Positions 1 through 14,100 of a stretch of DNA of 64,000 nucleotides are shown in pieces (positions within the stretch are counted from its first letter, which is position 1; each line of letters begins with the position of its first letter). Both the position numbers and the translations under genes were made by a program. The DNA is from Ligula intestinalis (lineage: Eukaryota; Platyhelminthes; Cestoda; Diphyllobothriidea; Diphyllobothriidae). A model generated the notes under the pieces. It ran no database searches. It was not told the origin of the DNA and worked only from the letters and a program-made list of their open reading frames with translations. The stretch is from assembly GCA_036362985.1 (NCBI GenBank), contig JAYGXS010000003.1:39199503-39263502 (forward strand), given 5' to 3'.

Positions 1-2124
1 TCGCTACGAATGACCTTCCAGAGTTTTAAATCGTCGGCGAACGTTGCGGGTTCGCAGTCTAATCCACTTATGCAGTCGTCGATATATATATATATATAAG
101 GCAAAGGAGATGACCCACAACAGAACCCTGGGGGACCTCACTATCAACTGCCCCCTCCGCCGATCGCTGATCACCAATACATACGGTTTGAGTTTGGCCA
201 GTCATGAAGTTTTCGATCCATCGCAAAAGGTTGCCTGTTACCCCTATACGTCTAAGCTTGTATAGGAGACATTGATACGGCACAGTGTCAAATGCCTTCT
301 TGAAATCTATGAAGACTGCGTGCACCGTGCTTCCTTGATCGAGTGCTCTGGTCCATTGCTCTAGACAGAAGAGCAGATTTGTCAAGCAGGACCGTCCTCT
401 ACGGAATCCATGCTTTTTATCAGAAAGAAGTCGATGACACTCTAAGAATTGCATCAACTCTATTTTGATAATTCCCTTCATGATTTTGCAACATATTGAA
501 GTAAGGCTTATTGGCCTGTAGTTGCTTGTGGACGCCCGACTCCCACTTTTGTGTATGGGTGAGATCCACGCTGTGTTCCAGTCGGATGGCAGTCGGCCTG
601 TGTTGAGGGAGGCCCAAAAGAGTAACTGCAGGGGTTCTGCCAACTCCACGGCTAGCCCTTTCAACGGCTTTGCATGTATGCCGTCCGGTTCTGGCGACTT
701 CGTGTCTTGGAGCTTAATAAGTTCTTGCAGGACAGTAACTTCTGCAAGCAAAACTGAGTCAATTGTCGGAATGTCCTCGGTACTAAAAATTGGTAACGGT
801 TGGCTCGACCTCTCTCGTAAAAACCGACTAAAAGAACCCGGATAAATGCTCGGCCTTTGCTTTGTTCTCGCGAATTTCGGCGCCATCATCCGTTTTTAAC
901 AACGGGATGGGGTCTCTATTTCGGGTAGATCGCCTAATATAGTTGTAGAAGACCTTCAGATTTCCTACTGCATGGTTTATGAGGTCACTCTTGAAACTTT
1001 GGCGGGTTTTAAGTACAAGGTCCTTAACCTTATTTCTCTGCACTTTGTACTTGTTGTACGACTCAATGGTCTTCTCTCTCCGATACGTTCGAAACAGCTT
1101 TTCTTTATTGTTAACCTCCCTCTTCAACGTGTTAATTAGCCACTGGGGCCTATTTGTGGCTTTCATTTTTGAAATGGGGCAGAAATTGGTGATTAGCCCG
1201 TGTAGTACAGTTTTTAACACCGTCCAATCCTCGTGGACACACCCGGTAAATGCCTCCCTCCAGTCTACGCTGCGCACTTTGGTTCTCATTTGGTTAAATT
1301 TTCCGCGCCATATGTTGTGTCTAACGGTCGCGCTTCCATCAGGTACAGAGAAGAGTGAGTACTCCCACTGTAGTACTACGTGGTCGCTTTTGCCTAGAGG
1401 AGGTAAACAATTTACGATGTCTACTCTGTCAGGCGCTTTTGACAGTACAATATCTAGGCAGTTAGCCGTTTGCCCTTCACGCTGCCTGGTCGGAGATAAG
1501 ACGTGTTGTGATAGAAAGGCCTTTTTGTACCGTGCGTAGGAGTCGGCGATCAAAATTGAGTTCTGACCTTGTCGCAGAACTGCGGCTCCACTCGATATGC
1601 GGAGCATTAAAGTCGCCTATAATCATGACATTGGATCGCACGGCAAATGCTTTAAAATCCTCAATCAGGCTATTGTCTGACTCTGGATCGTTCGACGGTG
1701 GTCGATAAAGTTCCAAGATGTCAAGGGCTTGAGACCCTGGCGTTCTGACGCTGAGCCAAAAGGCCTCTATATCGGACGCAAGCTGGTCAGTTTTGTTTGA
1801 CACGTGCAGGCCATGTCTAACATAGGTGAGCACACCCCCACCCTGACGTACGGCTCTGTCTTTTCGGAACAGCTGAAAACCGGGGCGAGCAACTTCCCGA
1901 TCGTCTATCTTTGTGGATAACCATGTTTCTGTTATACAGACCACATATGGTTCCACTTGGTACAAAGTAGTCTTAAGCTCGTCTAATTTACACAGCAGGC
2001 TTTGTGCATTGGTGTACATGCACTTTAGTTTCCTTTGTCGGCTTGTTCGGGTAGTTTTTACGTTCGGGCTCAACCCTCCCCCTCCTGGGTCGATTATGTG
2101 GTTATCCGGAACGGACCTGTCCAA
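1..2124 (-). pseudogene. Retrotransposon ORF2: endonuclease plus reverse transcriptase (frameshifted)
   Basis: The endonuclease part (2124 to about 1270, with a frame change near 1480-1600) shows MYTNAQSL, CITETWLS, GGGVLTYVRHGL, IIGDFNAPHIEWS and GKSDHVVLQ, which are the catalytic N, E, GDFN and SDH blocks of APE-type endonucleases. The reverse transcriptase follows (about 890 to 1): PISLTS, FIDFKKAFDTV (motif A), PQGSVVG (motif B) and, in a shifted frame at the window edge, FADDLKLWK (motif C, replacing the usual YADD). Frame breaks near 1550, 860 and 90 prevent a full-length product. The last break falls on a TA repeat. Confidence 0.88.
82..98. repeat. (TA)n microsatellite
   Basis: A 17-base alternating A/T tract. 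On the minus strand it lies exactly where the reverse transcriptase should read the LIYIND segment between motifs B and C, and it shifts the frame there. Confidence 0.95.
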
Positions 2125-2169
2125 GGTGAGAACAATGGACGTTGTATCACTAGGTTGTTGTAAATAACC

Positions 2170-3019
2170 AAGTTTTGTTCTCCTTTGCTTTGTCGCTCCT
2201 TCATTTCTAAAACAAGTTGACGACGTTTGTCTCGTTCTGCAACTGACAAATCCTGCTGAAAAAAACTCCCGGGTGAGAGTCTTTTATTCTAAAACGCTTA
2301 GACAGGATGTGCTTTGCCTCCTGGCTGCTGGCCATGACCACCTTCAGAGGTCTGAGACGCATCGATCCAGTTGGGCCCTCTGACCGTTTTCCAAGGCGGA
2401 ATGCCTTAACGTACTCGATTGTTAGGTTTGGGTCCCAGCATTTTGCTCATAAGCACACCGAAGAGCTGGATGTCTGCGGAATGCCGGTCCATGGGAGTGG
2501 TTGCGGTTGATTCTGCCAATCCCTCTATTATGACGTCGGATTCTCTCTTAGCGGCATTTTTACGCCTACGTCATTGTCACTTCCTTTCTGACTAACAGCT
2601 CTTGTGCTGCTATTTTGGCGGTTATGTTTGAGACCGGAGTCTATTGGTGAAGTACCAGCCACGTTTTCTACTGCGGGCCTCGGGCTCGGGCTGGCCGATG
2701 TTGTTGCTTCCCGGCCATGGACTTCGGTACGATTTCCATGCAGTTTTGCGGGGTCGGGCACAAAAACTTTGAGAGCCTCAACACTCGTATCTTTTTTGTC
2801 GACAGCGAGCTTGTTCAAATCTGCCTCAACTGTGGCAACTTTGTCAGTTTTGGGGGCCTTCACTCCGGCTTTTGGCACGCTCTTGCCTGTTTTCGTGTGC
2901 GCCTTTACTTGAAGTATTGACGCACCTGTGTCGACTTTGCTGGCAGGAAAGGTTTTCAAATTTACCTCAAATGCGTCTACTTGGTCAGCTGTTTGGGCCT
3001 TCACTTCAAGTGTTGGCAC
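2170..3019 (-). pseudogene. Retrotransposon ORF1 (RNA-binding/gag-like), frameshifted
   Basis: The 3019-2528 part is a Lys/Ala/Val-rich low-complexity stretch with repeated VKAxTK/VKAPKTDK-like segments. In a shifted frame it runs on as DVIIEGLAES, then FRLGKRSEGP, LRPLKVVM and a KHILSKRFRIKD stretch down to about 2230. The IxGLxES ... RLGKR ... RPLKV ... IL series is typical of the RRM-like ORF1 proteins of CR1/L1-type retrotransposons. It lies directly upstream of ORF2 in the same orientation. Confidence 0.7.
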
Positions 3020-3100
3020 ATTCGTGTCTTCTGCACCAGGTTCGATACAAACTCAAGACGACTGGAGATAATCTTAGTAGAAGTAGCTAACGAATGTAGG

Positions 3101-4966
3101 CAATTCAGCTTTGCTTGTCACGTAAATTTACATACATGGTTCAAATTCACAAAAAGTAGAAGGGACCCCACTGAGTGCACACGAAAGAGGGAGAATGTGC
3201 CACAAAGTTAGTAGGAAAGTGACGTTGTCCTGTCAGATAGCAACCGTATAAACCACGACATTTCGTGAGTATATGCATGACAGAGCAAAATGCTGATGTT
3301 GCAAATACGTTTGAAGGTGGGCGGGTTCTAATTGAAATCGGAATCAGTTATTAGTCCCTGTTTACTTTTTAGAATGCTTCCTCGAAGTTTGGCATAACCT
3401 ACTTTTATGATGGTCATAAGATTTTTGATTTTTGGCTTGCTTTAGTCCATATTAATTAGATCCGCTACTGATTTTGATCAGGGCTCAATACGTTGTCTGT
3501 TGATTACTGTCCGTCTGACTATAGCCAGCCTGTGGTTGTGTTATCACATGAAATTTTAACTGAAATTCTGAAATGTATTTTCGATTAGATAAACTTACTC
3601 AAGTCGAGTCGTAATATTGACTAGCGTGCAGTATACTCCCCAGCTTTTTTCCTCCGTTATGATGACGGCTTTTAAACGAGCTTATTTTCCATCATATTTA
3701 AAAACTACATTCTCTTAAAGGTTGCTACTTATGTAGCACGCATTCTTCCCATTGATTTACGATGCCCTTATAAATTCAACCATATTTGATGTACAAAAAG
3801 GGTATCTTAAGGCTTAAAACACTTTACATTGCCTTTAATTTTGAGCCCACCCTCCTGGTACTTTTACACGCAGGGTTTAAAACAAGAAAAGTTATTTTGT
3901 CCATGTAACTGAAGTCATACGTTTGTAGGCACTAACAAGGAGATGTAATATAGGGCTCATTAATTTTTATATGAATGTGGACCATGTTGTATATTTAAAA
4001 GTGGATCACTCTACATTCGAGCTATTTTTCGCGGTTTGAGTTTGCTACTACAGGTTTTGTTGTTTGACTGCTATGTATTGCGACGCCAACTACAGGTGTT
4101 GGTTAAAGTGATAAAGGTATTTGGACCTTCGTTCTACCCCCTATTGGACGCACATTTGTTGTGAATTGTGGGCAAGACCCCCTCGTAGTCTTGGCACTTA
4201 GCCAACCGACTTATATCTAGCGAAAATATACACTCGCCTTGTTTATCTCGATGAACGTATTGCTAACTAGGGCATCTCGAACAAATAAAACCTGAAAGGG
4301 TTAACGGCTATAAGTTGTTTGCAAGTGCATGCATGCACTCAAGCTTTTTGAAGGTGCAGTCCGACTGATACAAGCTGCCTGTCAAAACAAAATGGCCCGC
4401 CTCACTACTTATCAAACCCAACCATATGTGAAAGGGGAGCATGCAGCCAAAGCTGATAGCTGGAAAAAAAACTTTTTTGATTGCTCTGAAAAGCTAAATC
4501 CTAGCTAGTAGGACACACGAGAACATATTCAAAGAAGCCGCCAAAATAAATAGGAACAGTGGTTAATTGATGTAGTCAATAGTCTTTAGTAGGAATCTCA
4601 TTATTTATCCTGCCGCATGGCTGTCAACCTCGGGTGTGTCTAAAAACAACCCGAACATTTTTGTGTAAACTATTGGTATCTGTCAGCACACGGAGAACCT
4701 AGTTGCCGGACCTTTGTGCAATAAATTCCAGATAGCAAGCGTAGACCTTAGCTTTTTCCCGAATGGGATTTTGTTTCTTTGGGCTCTATGATCTACCAGG
4801 TGCATTTTAAAAATAGTAAACTCACACATTACGCCTATTCTTGTGGTAAATGAATAATAAGGCTGTTTTAGGCGTCGTTCAGCTTCAGGGATGATAATTG
4901 TGCCCCTAATGCCTTTTATGCCTTATTCCCACTTGGCTCACCCCGCCTACCTCTCTTCTTTGAAAG
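3101..4966. other. Non-coding, probably ferlin intron
   Basis: AT-rich sequence with no open frame resembling a known protein. It lies just before the first ferlin exon seen, so it is likely intronic. No repeat was recognised apart from the end of the CR1-like element at its left border. Confidence 0.6.
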
Positions 4967-5101
4967 ATATACGCAATGGACCTGGAAGAAGTGCCAGCCT
5001 TCGGCGGATTCACTTCACCTATTCGAAATTTCTGTTTATACCGTGGCAAACAGGAAGATGACGATGTAACGGCTGAGGAGCGTGCCGTCGGCTTCTTCAA
5101 G
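4967..5101 (+). CDS. Ferlin exon: linker before penultimate C2 domain
   Basis: Begins after TTTGAAAG and ends before GTGACC (135 nt, phase 0-0). It codes [20 protein letters not shown] and EERAVGFFK, which aligns in order with the acidic linker preceding C2E in otoferlin-type ferlins. Confidence 0.9.
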
Positions 5102-8100
5102 GTGACCATTGCTTTGCTTTTCTCCCCTTGCTTTGGACATTTTCAACTGTCCGAAAGCCTGTGTGGTTACTACGTTAAAATTGTCTAAGCGTCGTTAGGT
5201 CTTCGCATTCGCCTCACTTTATACGGTTTATACTACAGGGTAACCTGATGCTGTACCCCGTCGAGGAGAACGAACCCATGCCACAGTCTGTTCACGACCT
5301 CAAGTGCTTCCCAACCCTGCCCAAATCGGAATACGCCAACGTGCTCGTTCGCGTCTACGTAGTCCGGGTAAAAAAATGCCTTCTTATGTCTTTCATAGAC
5401 TGTTTATGCTTTAATTTAAGTTCGTCTAGTCACTAGGCCACTCTGACACGTGTTATGAGTAGGCCGGCTAATTACAGCCGTCTCTTGTACTCTTGCTGCA
5501 ATTCGCTATATTGTTCAGGTTTTTGAAATTATTGCTAGAGGATCCCTAGCAGGAACCTGGCCTTTTATGTATATGGGCAATGAGATGATCCAAATTCACC
5601 GTCAATGGCCAAATATTCCTGACAGCTGACAGGGCATATGAGCGTTTCCGAGGAAAAATCTAAATTATCTAGGTGTCACATAGTTTGGACTACTGACAAC
5701 TAGACCTCTTATGATGGCTCTAAGCCCAACTATAGTTCCAAACGCATGCACTACTTACCAATGCAAGCACTGTCCCCGTCATCGCACATTCATCTTCTTC
5801 GCAACAAGGACCTGGAGCTTGCCTATTCACATCCATTTGTACCTATGTGAATGAAGTGGTCATTCTGGGATTTTCTTCTGTACCCTTATTCAGCGTTGGA
5901 AGTATATGTTATTCAGCTGATCATCGAACAATGAAGTCTCTCAGCTAGCCCAGAAATGGTCAGTTTACTCTTCCTAGATCAGCTATCCGGCCGAAAAGGC
6001 ATCATAATGATTTTCGGACTAAAATGGTTTCATCATACCAGCATGTGGAAACCACTCTGGATAGTCAACTTTGAGGGCAATCAACTCACAGGCTGTCGTT
6101 TAGTATAAATATTCTTTCTGAGGCCAGAAAAGCTGTGTACATTGACCTAACGTCTTTTTGGCTTCGGCACCACTTGAAGCCAATGATTTCAACTGCTAAG
6201 TTATGGACTCACGTGACTTAATGCGCTACTGGACTATTCACACTAACGACGTCATTTGCGTGTGTCTTCTTCCTCCTTGTGTTCGTCGTTGCAAATTTGT
6301 CAGTTTAGAATCGGCTGAAAAGTTACATTGGGGAATTATCTGCTACTAATAAAAATCGGCTGTTCTCGAGAAGTTTTACTAAAAAAGACAAAGCGAAGTA
6401 ACGTGGCGATTTCTGGCTTATTCTTCTCCATCAGTCAGTCATACATTAACCCCCTGATAGTCAACTGAGAGTTGAATCCAAAATATATTGTAAGTAAAAC
6501 ATCTAGACTAAAATTTTTCAGTTTTAACCACAACTCCGTGCTCTTCCAGCTGACCTGCGGACATTCCAGATTAAGCCTGTTTACTCAATAAATACCGTTC
6601 ATATGCACAAGAAAGCATTGTCAGCAGTCACCGACGCATTGGTCCTACTTACAGATAAAAATTGTACATGTGTTACTGTTGCTTACTATGTTATAATAAT
6701 ATATTTTATGTAGAATATTTTATGCAAACTGTTTTCAATAGGTTCTTCAAAGGCATTGCGTACTACCCTGAATATACTGAACTAAGTCGTGTGTTGCATT
6801 CACAACTATACCCACATTGGATATGTCATGACCCGTAGTTGGACAGCAAGAAACTTATCATAATGCCGACCAAAGAATCCTACACTCTACTTTTAGAGAG
6901 ATTTCAAAATAACTTTACATCTTCCTCTCTTTTAGGGCTTTAATCTACGTCCGAGCGACCCTACGGGTACTTCAGATCCCTTCCTGGTTGTCAGTCTGGG
7001 AAAACAGGTCTTCAATGATAAAGATAATTATATAAAGAAAACACTTAGACCCACCTTTGGAAAGATGTTTCAGTTTGACGCGAAGTTCCCCATGGACACG
7101 ACGTTGCATGTTCAGGTACACTTTGCTGTTTTGGTTTTATCAAGTGAGCTAACCTTGAAGTTTGTGAGCAGAGCGTTGTAGCATTTGATGCATTACTGCC
7201 CTGAGCACAAGTACTTTTTGCATCATTTTGTTTCAGAAATCAAGACCACGCTGTAATATGCACTTTGCTTCTGACCGAAGCTTAGCAAAGACATTCAGTA
7301 GTAACCGAAACTCATAAAACCTTGTTTGAAAACTGTCAGCTATGCTATCCAATAGAATGGATTACTTTTTAAAGTTTGAAAACGCATCAACACTGAACAA
7401 AAACTCAGCTTACTTGTGGAATTTGATGTGCATTTACACTGTATATGTTGGTATCAGATTCCTCGGCGGACATTAAGAAAAGGATTTATGCTAAATATAA
7501 TTCAAGCCTTTAATGTGACATTCTGGTTTCTGAATGAGTAGGAGTGTGGTCAGTTATGTCAGTAGCATTCGACATAACATAACTACTTACGTAACATGCG
7601 TTTTGCGTTAACTGTTTATGCTTGTGTGGCCAAGCAAATTGCTCTAATACGTTGCCTGTAAAGAAGGGAAATTACAAATGTGTGTGCATTTGTAAGGAAT
7701 GGACACACCTGCGAAATTATCCCTTTTAGTCCGTTAGCAAACTGCCTCGTTCCAAAGTAGAAGATGTGATCGCTTGAACAATAATTTTATTTGCCTGACG
7801 TTTCCGATTAAGTTGAGAATCCTTAATCATAGGTGACCGTAGAATAGTGTGAGACATGCAGAGATGGGAGTGATAGATACACGGATTACGCGGTATTTAT
7901 AGTTTCTAGCCGTCACCCGTATGCGCACCATAATTATCAGCTCCTGTAATAAGCGCTGGGGGTCGTAATGAGTGAGATGATGCCTGGGCAGTTCGCTTTT
8001 GAGTAATTAATGTCTACAATTTCGTTGTCCGTGTCAGATGTGGGCTTGATAATTGCGCGACAATTATGTTCGCTGTCGTCGGAGTTGTTGCTGGACCAGG

Positions 8101-11100
8101 CCCTTCCCACATGACTTATTCTTTTGCTCCTACAATGTCTCAGTACGGAGTATGGGAGCAGAAATCCTTTGCGCTTGTTGATTGCACGAATCCAAAACGT
8201 TAGGCAACTCCAATCCTTGTACCAGCGATCGCATCTTCTTCTTGGAACTACTTTCTGGAACTCGCATTTTTACTTCTATCGGCAAACTGTCTCATTCTCT
8301 AACCAAAATGCAGACGATACTATCTGCAAGTATAAGCAAGCATAAGTTTTTGTTCTTATACAAAGGTAAACCTAGGGTATGCATACATCCTGTTTCGTTA
8401 TCTCAGAATTTCCTTTGAATAATCAGCTGGCCTTATTAACCGGACTTCGTTACATTTTTACCCTCCATCTCATTCTACTAACGTATGCTTCTTGAATTCC
8501 CAGGTATATGACCATGACCTTTTCGGTTCGAACGATCTCATCGGGGAGACTATTATCGATCTGGAGGCACGTTACCACAGCCCTCACCGGCCCAGATGTG
8601 GACTTATCAAGAATTTCTATAGGTGGGTGTTGTTACTATTGTAATTGTCTGTTTTTCAGTCTGCCCTCATGCCAACACTTTCATTGCTCGTTGTCGTGAC
8701 TCCTTCTTGCCTTTGTTATTCCAGCCATGGTTATGCACAGTGGCGTGATAGTCTACTGCCAACAAAGCTTCTGGAAGAGCTCTGCGAAAAGTACGACTTG
8801 CCGAAACCCGTCTACGCGCAGATTGAGAACTGTGTGTCGGTCGGAAAGCAGAAATTCTTTGCGGACAGTACCATCGTGGACGAAACAGGTAGAAGCCTAA
8901 CTATATCTTTCATGTATAATGAATAACGTGCGTCGGCCGCGCATCGACCATTACTTACCCCCAACCACTGAAACTAACTCATTACTTGCATATGTCGTGC
9001 CTATACCTAACCTATGCTCAATCATAGTGGATTGTCGAGGACGTGGTCTCCTGCCCGTAGTTTAGAAAGTAGTTCTGATTTTCGTTTGGCTTGTAGCGTC
9101 TAAGTAGCGGGTACACCGATGCATCACTATTATCATAGTCTAGTCACGTTTTGCGCATGAGCCCGGTACTGATCGAGGCCCCGGCGCATGGCCAACTCTA
9201 GGCCCGCACACCTCGCCAAGGTGGTGCTCGTGCGAATTAAGCAGCGCCATGTGTATATAAGTCGGCAGCAACCAAATTATTTGACTGTGCAGACTGTGTG
9301 GGCACCTGTGAGTAACTATCCTAAAGGTCGCATTTGCGAATACCCCGAAAATAGAAACCTAGCCTACACATTGTTAATCATAATAATTTGCCAATCAGTG
9401 AACACTTTGTGCGGAAACGAAAGGTATACACTTGCTTCGCGCCATCGTCATATCTAAGTACCCGTATAAGCGTGTGTTCCGGTCGCCCACCAGTGTTGTT
9501 CATATCAACAGGAATCCTTCATTGCTTGCATCCGTTAAAAAGCTTATTGGAACTTCAAGACGCTCAGGTAGATATCCAGTCTGGTCTTTGGATCTACAAT
9601 ACACGTCAAAACTGATGAAAACTCAGGCAGTCCTTATTAATATAATTTTCAATGGAAGGAATTACTAAACTTTGTCTGCAGTACTGGTTATCGTAGAGTG
9701 TGCTACCAAATTTTTCAATAGGCAGTAGCATTTGGAAGTCCTGCTGAGCATCATCCCAACAACTTGCAAAATGCATACTTAAACAAAAACAATTAACTTA
9801 AGTGGTTTTACTATAGTGTACGACTAGACAATGACAGACTGTGTGATCCTACTGGGAACAATACTGATATTTGACTATTTTGAAAAAGTATGATTGCCTT
9901 GGGGTCGTTACGATGGGCTTCATCGACAGCGTGCTATCGTGCAATCGTATTCCCTTACCGAATCTAATGTAACGGTGGCGTTATGATAGAGCAGCTGCAG
10001 CAGAAATAGCCTTATCCTTGAGTAGCTCATCCAGAAGTAGCGTTAGGCTAAAGTAGCTAAGGTAACTAACTCAGAGATAAATGTGTCCTAAGGCAGCTAA
10101 TCTTCATCTCGGGTCAATGCGAAACTACTTTTTTGTCATGTACTTGGCCGCAGCACCTCCCATGTCTCTGACCTTCCAAAACCTTCCAGTGGCGATATAG
10201 CCCACTATTATTTGTTAAATGACGTTGACAACCTTAATTTTTAATTTGCCCACCCCACCTCAAAGCACAGAAATAGCTTAGTTGAAGGATTAACACGGAC
10301 CTGTCTAAGTATTCTCGCAATTTACTGTACGTCACACTATTCCAGCGGTAAAATACCTATTTCCGGCATACTCTCTATTACTGGGATGCGTACATTCGTC
10401 CCACCTACTGTTCTTCCAGAGAGGCTGCACAAATAGTCGTTTTCTATGACTACTAGGTAGATGCTCGCACGTGAAGCACACCTATTTTAAACTACAGTAC
10501 TATTTATTATCATAGCGCTCTGTCCGAACTGAGAGCCAAAACGTGGACGGTCCATTTTGTCCTCAAGCTCACCGAGCTTGCTTAGCCTGAGGCTTGCAAC
10601 GACAAGGATGCCAGGTAAATCTCCCTGCCTTACGCATAATTCGACGATAATTGTTTTAAGATCACTTGCAAAGGATATAGACAGGGTATCCAAGGCAGGC
10701 TAGAGGTAGTTTTAAGATAAGAGTAAGGATTAAGGTTTGGAGTAGGATTAGGGTACGGGAATATTTGCTCCTCCTGGAAGTAAGCGCATGGCCACCTAAC
10801 TTACATGGGAAGATATTCCTACCCCCGTGTTTTGTCTGGTGCATGGGAATGTAAGTAATTCCGACCAAAATATGGAGCCATTTACGGAAAGACCGTATCG
10901 ATTGGGAATAAACGGATTACCTCCCAGTATTAGTACTATCTGAGATGAAAGCGCCAAGCAGTTGTATTGTTACTCCTTTTTAAAATTTGCCAATTTTGCT
11001 TGCTCGCTCGTGAACACTTTTCCTCATGGGGTTAGATTTTTATGCTCGGCAGGGTCTGTTTCGCATTAAAAGCGCCCGAAAAGGGGGGACATTCGGATCG

Positions 11101-14100
11101 TGGCAGAGCTTCAAATTGTCAGTTTTCTGTCCTCTAATTTATATTACCTTGGAGGAGCTGTTGTTCGTATGTACTAACCATATGTCGGCTAAATGCCTAA
11201 TACAGTGAGGATATGTATTTGAGTAAGATAACCGATTGCACGCTGTTAGTTCCAGCGGAATAAGTCTGAAATTCTCCACGTCTCTTCTCCAGCAAAGTTC
11301 CTGTCCGACCTACATATGATCGTTTCCCTCTAACGAATTTTGTTCCCCTTCCTCTGAGCCACGTGTTCATGTTCCCTTAATCCCTTGAATGCTGTGACTC
11401 TCTCATGTTGATCCCTTTCACTCGATTGCACACGATTATTCAAAACAGCCTCCAGCAAAGTGACGCTTGATTACTGCCCCCAGCCCCACCCCCGTTCGGC
11501 CACCTATCATTTTATCACTTTTTCTCACAATACTGTCGACTCCGCTGCCTCCAGAGACAACTGTTTCGACTTGCTGAGATGAAGAACCATGACTGACTTT
11601 GTGGTGGATAGCCAACGATGCTGTCCGCCCCCACCCCCGCTTGTTCGCTTACATCTGTCCTGCTTGGATGACCTGAACACCGCTCGACCCAGTTTTTCCT
11701 TCACGGGCAATATAGCCACGATTACTCCGAGAGGCCTTTGAATACGTCACCTCCCTCCTTTTTGAACCTCCACATGAAAGCGGACTAGAGACAGCAGCTT
11801 TCGAGCTTCGTTGATTTCAACACCTTTTCCGGCTGACAGATTATATTGCCTCTGTACACGAACCACTGCCTTTCCACACACTTTTTCAGACCAATCGGAT
11901 GCCAAATGAACATCATCCTGGCGTTAAATAAAAGCAACCGTTGCCCCCTACCTCACTGTCACACGTACGTTCTCCCAAGACTGGTTTCACCATGCGTGGT
12001 GGTATTGAACGTGCGTTGTTCGCTTGTCTAGAGTCAGACGATTTGGCTGACTCCCTTTATTCGTGATTGTGTGTATCCATTGTTGAGGATTGTACTTCGT
12101 TAATACTTTACTAGTTATTTAAAAGTATTGTACTACCTTGATAGTCGTTTTCATTGGGATTTGAGGTAAGCATTACTGCTGGATATAAAGTCGGATGATT
12201 CAAGAAACACGACATACATGCTGTGTGCAGATCAAATTAGTGAGGAAGGTTCTGTTGTGAGTTGTTTGCCTGGGATGCCTTGCCATCTGCAGTAAGATCG
12301 AACAACCAAATAACCTTTGATTTTCCTTTTTGTTCCACTATCACCGTTACTCAGGGGAAAATAAGAAATCTAACGAACCCCTGGCACTGGCAGCTCTGCA
12401 CAATTTTGACCAGCTTGTCCCAGGAAACTGCCTAGTGCCGGAACACGTGGAGATGCGAAAGTTGTTGCATCCAGAGAAGGGCAGTTTGGAACAGGGACGA
12501 CTTATGATGTGGGTTGATATGTTTGACAAGGACCTTGGAAAGCCGCCAGAACCGGTGGACATCACACCAAGGGCACCGGAGAAGTGGGAGCTCCGTGTCA
12601 TAATCCACAATACATCTGACGTGAGTCATTTACACTCTGCGCAAATATGTTTGCCTGTCCCGCTTGCGTTTTTTTGCTATTTAAGTTGTCAATGATTAGT
12701 TTTGCTATTCGGTCCGCATAGTAGCTCGTCTGTCATACCTGATGAACGCTGTCACTGCCTGAGAAAGCGGCGGCAGCGACTATCAGGTAAATGGGTGTGT
12801 GGGATATGATGCGGTCCGGCTGTATAATAGACGATATCGCAACATTTCTAAGCTAGTAGATATGATAAGGCGCGGAAGGCCAGAGTTTTATGGATACTTT
12901 AATAAGGTGTAACAAGCTTAGAATGTAAGCAATAGGCAAGTGACTCCCAGAAAAGTGCAGTCCAGCCATGAATGAACCGGTGTCCAGAGACACAGTCCGG
13001 CAAGTAGATCTCCGGGTCCTGAAAACTACAACCGAAAAGTAGATCGTCAGTTCTGGAGACGACTGAGCGTAAAAAACTCACCCGCAGTAAGCTCCTGGTC
13101 TTGAGAAGTGGTTGGCCAGTGAGGCCAGTTAGGGGGTGAACATGAACGGAGGTTTTGACAACCTGGGGCGCGCACGAGAGCCAGACACACGGGGCATGTT
13201 AGCAAAGCATGGCTAGGAAATACAAGGTCGCTACAGGTGTATAGAGATGAAGATTTGCACAACTTATACCTCACTCGCTTCCAATATTCGCAGTGCTCCA
13301 ACGACGAGAGTCGGGGTCCTCCCTTGGAACGATAGTCAGACTTTAATGGCTCCTAATTAATGTGCCCTCTTGGGGACTCTCACTTATGCCAGATTCAGGA
13401 CCTCCTGTATGGCGTTCTTGTGGGTTTTTCTTATTTCCGTAAGTCCATGCCCCAATTTTACACTTCTATTGGGCCATCAGTGTCCAGCAGTTCTCAAAGA
13501 AGGGAGTGAGATAGATGCAGCGAAAGCCTGCAGCATCATAGACAAATTGACGCACACGTCCACAGTGCACCGTATGTGTGACAGTTTTAAACTCCATCGC
13601 TTGCCACAAGCGAATTATTGTTGAGCAATGCTGAATGTATTTTATTGTAGGTTGTCCTGAACGACACATCGCTTTTCTCGAATGAACGCAGCTCCGACAT
13701 TTATGTCCGTGGTTGGATGAAAGGTGTTGGTTTCGATGACCAGAAGACAGACGTTCATTATCGGTAAGTCCGTGAGGTCATTCTTATTTCCTCCTCAATT
13801 TCATTTCATGTTTAACCTTAAAGTAAACTTTATAAATTACCTTTCCGGAGTTTTTTTGTTAAATTGTTACCTGTAAATAATGGGTACCTATACAATATGT
13901 TTGTACATAGTACGCAAACTGTAAAAAGCCGCTCGATATGACTACAGCGCAAATTGCAACACTCACATCTGACCCAATTAATTTAAAACTAGGATGCGAG
14001 TCTCTTATTCGCTCTTCCGTCATTGTTGCCTCCCTGCAATACACAGGGTTGGAGTGCTAATTCGCTTATCAGGCCTTTTTCCTTTTTTGACTCCCTGTCT

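Larger units (their letters stand above)
1..3100 (-). mobile_element. CR1-like non-LTR retrotransposon, decayed, cut by window edge
   Basis: Minus-strand element with the order expected of CR1-type retrotransposons: an ORF1 (about 3019 to 2170) followed by an ORF2 with an apurinic-type endonuclease and a reverse transcriptase (2124 down to 1). Both ORFs are broken by frameshifts, so this copy is dead. The 5' limit near 3100 is approximate and is set by the end of ORF1-like coding. The 3' end lies outside the window. It probably sits in an upstream intron of the ferlin gene, on the opposite strand. Clade assignment (CR1 rather than another jockey/CR1-type lineage) is by motif style only. Confidence 0.85.

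Noticed and set aside
828..1539. Plus-strand ORFs overlapping the retrotransposon
   Set aside because: They are antisense shadows of the minus-strand endonuclease/RT coding and have no family resemblance.
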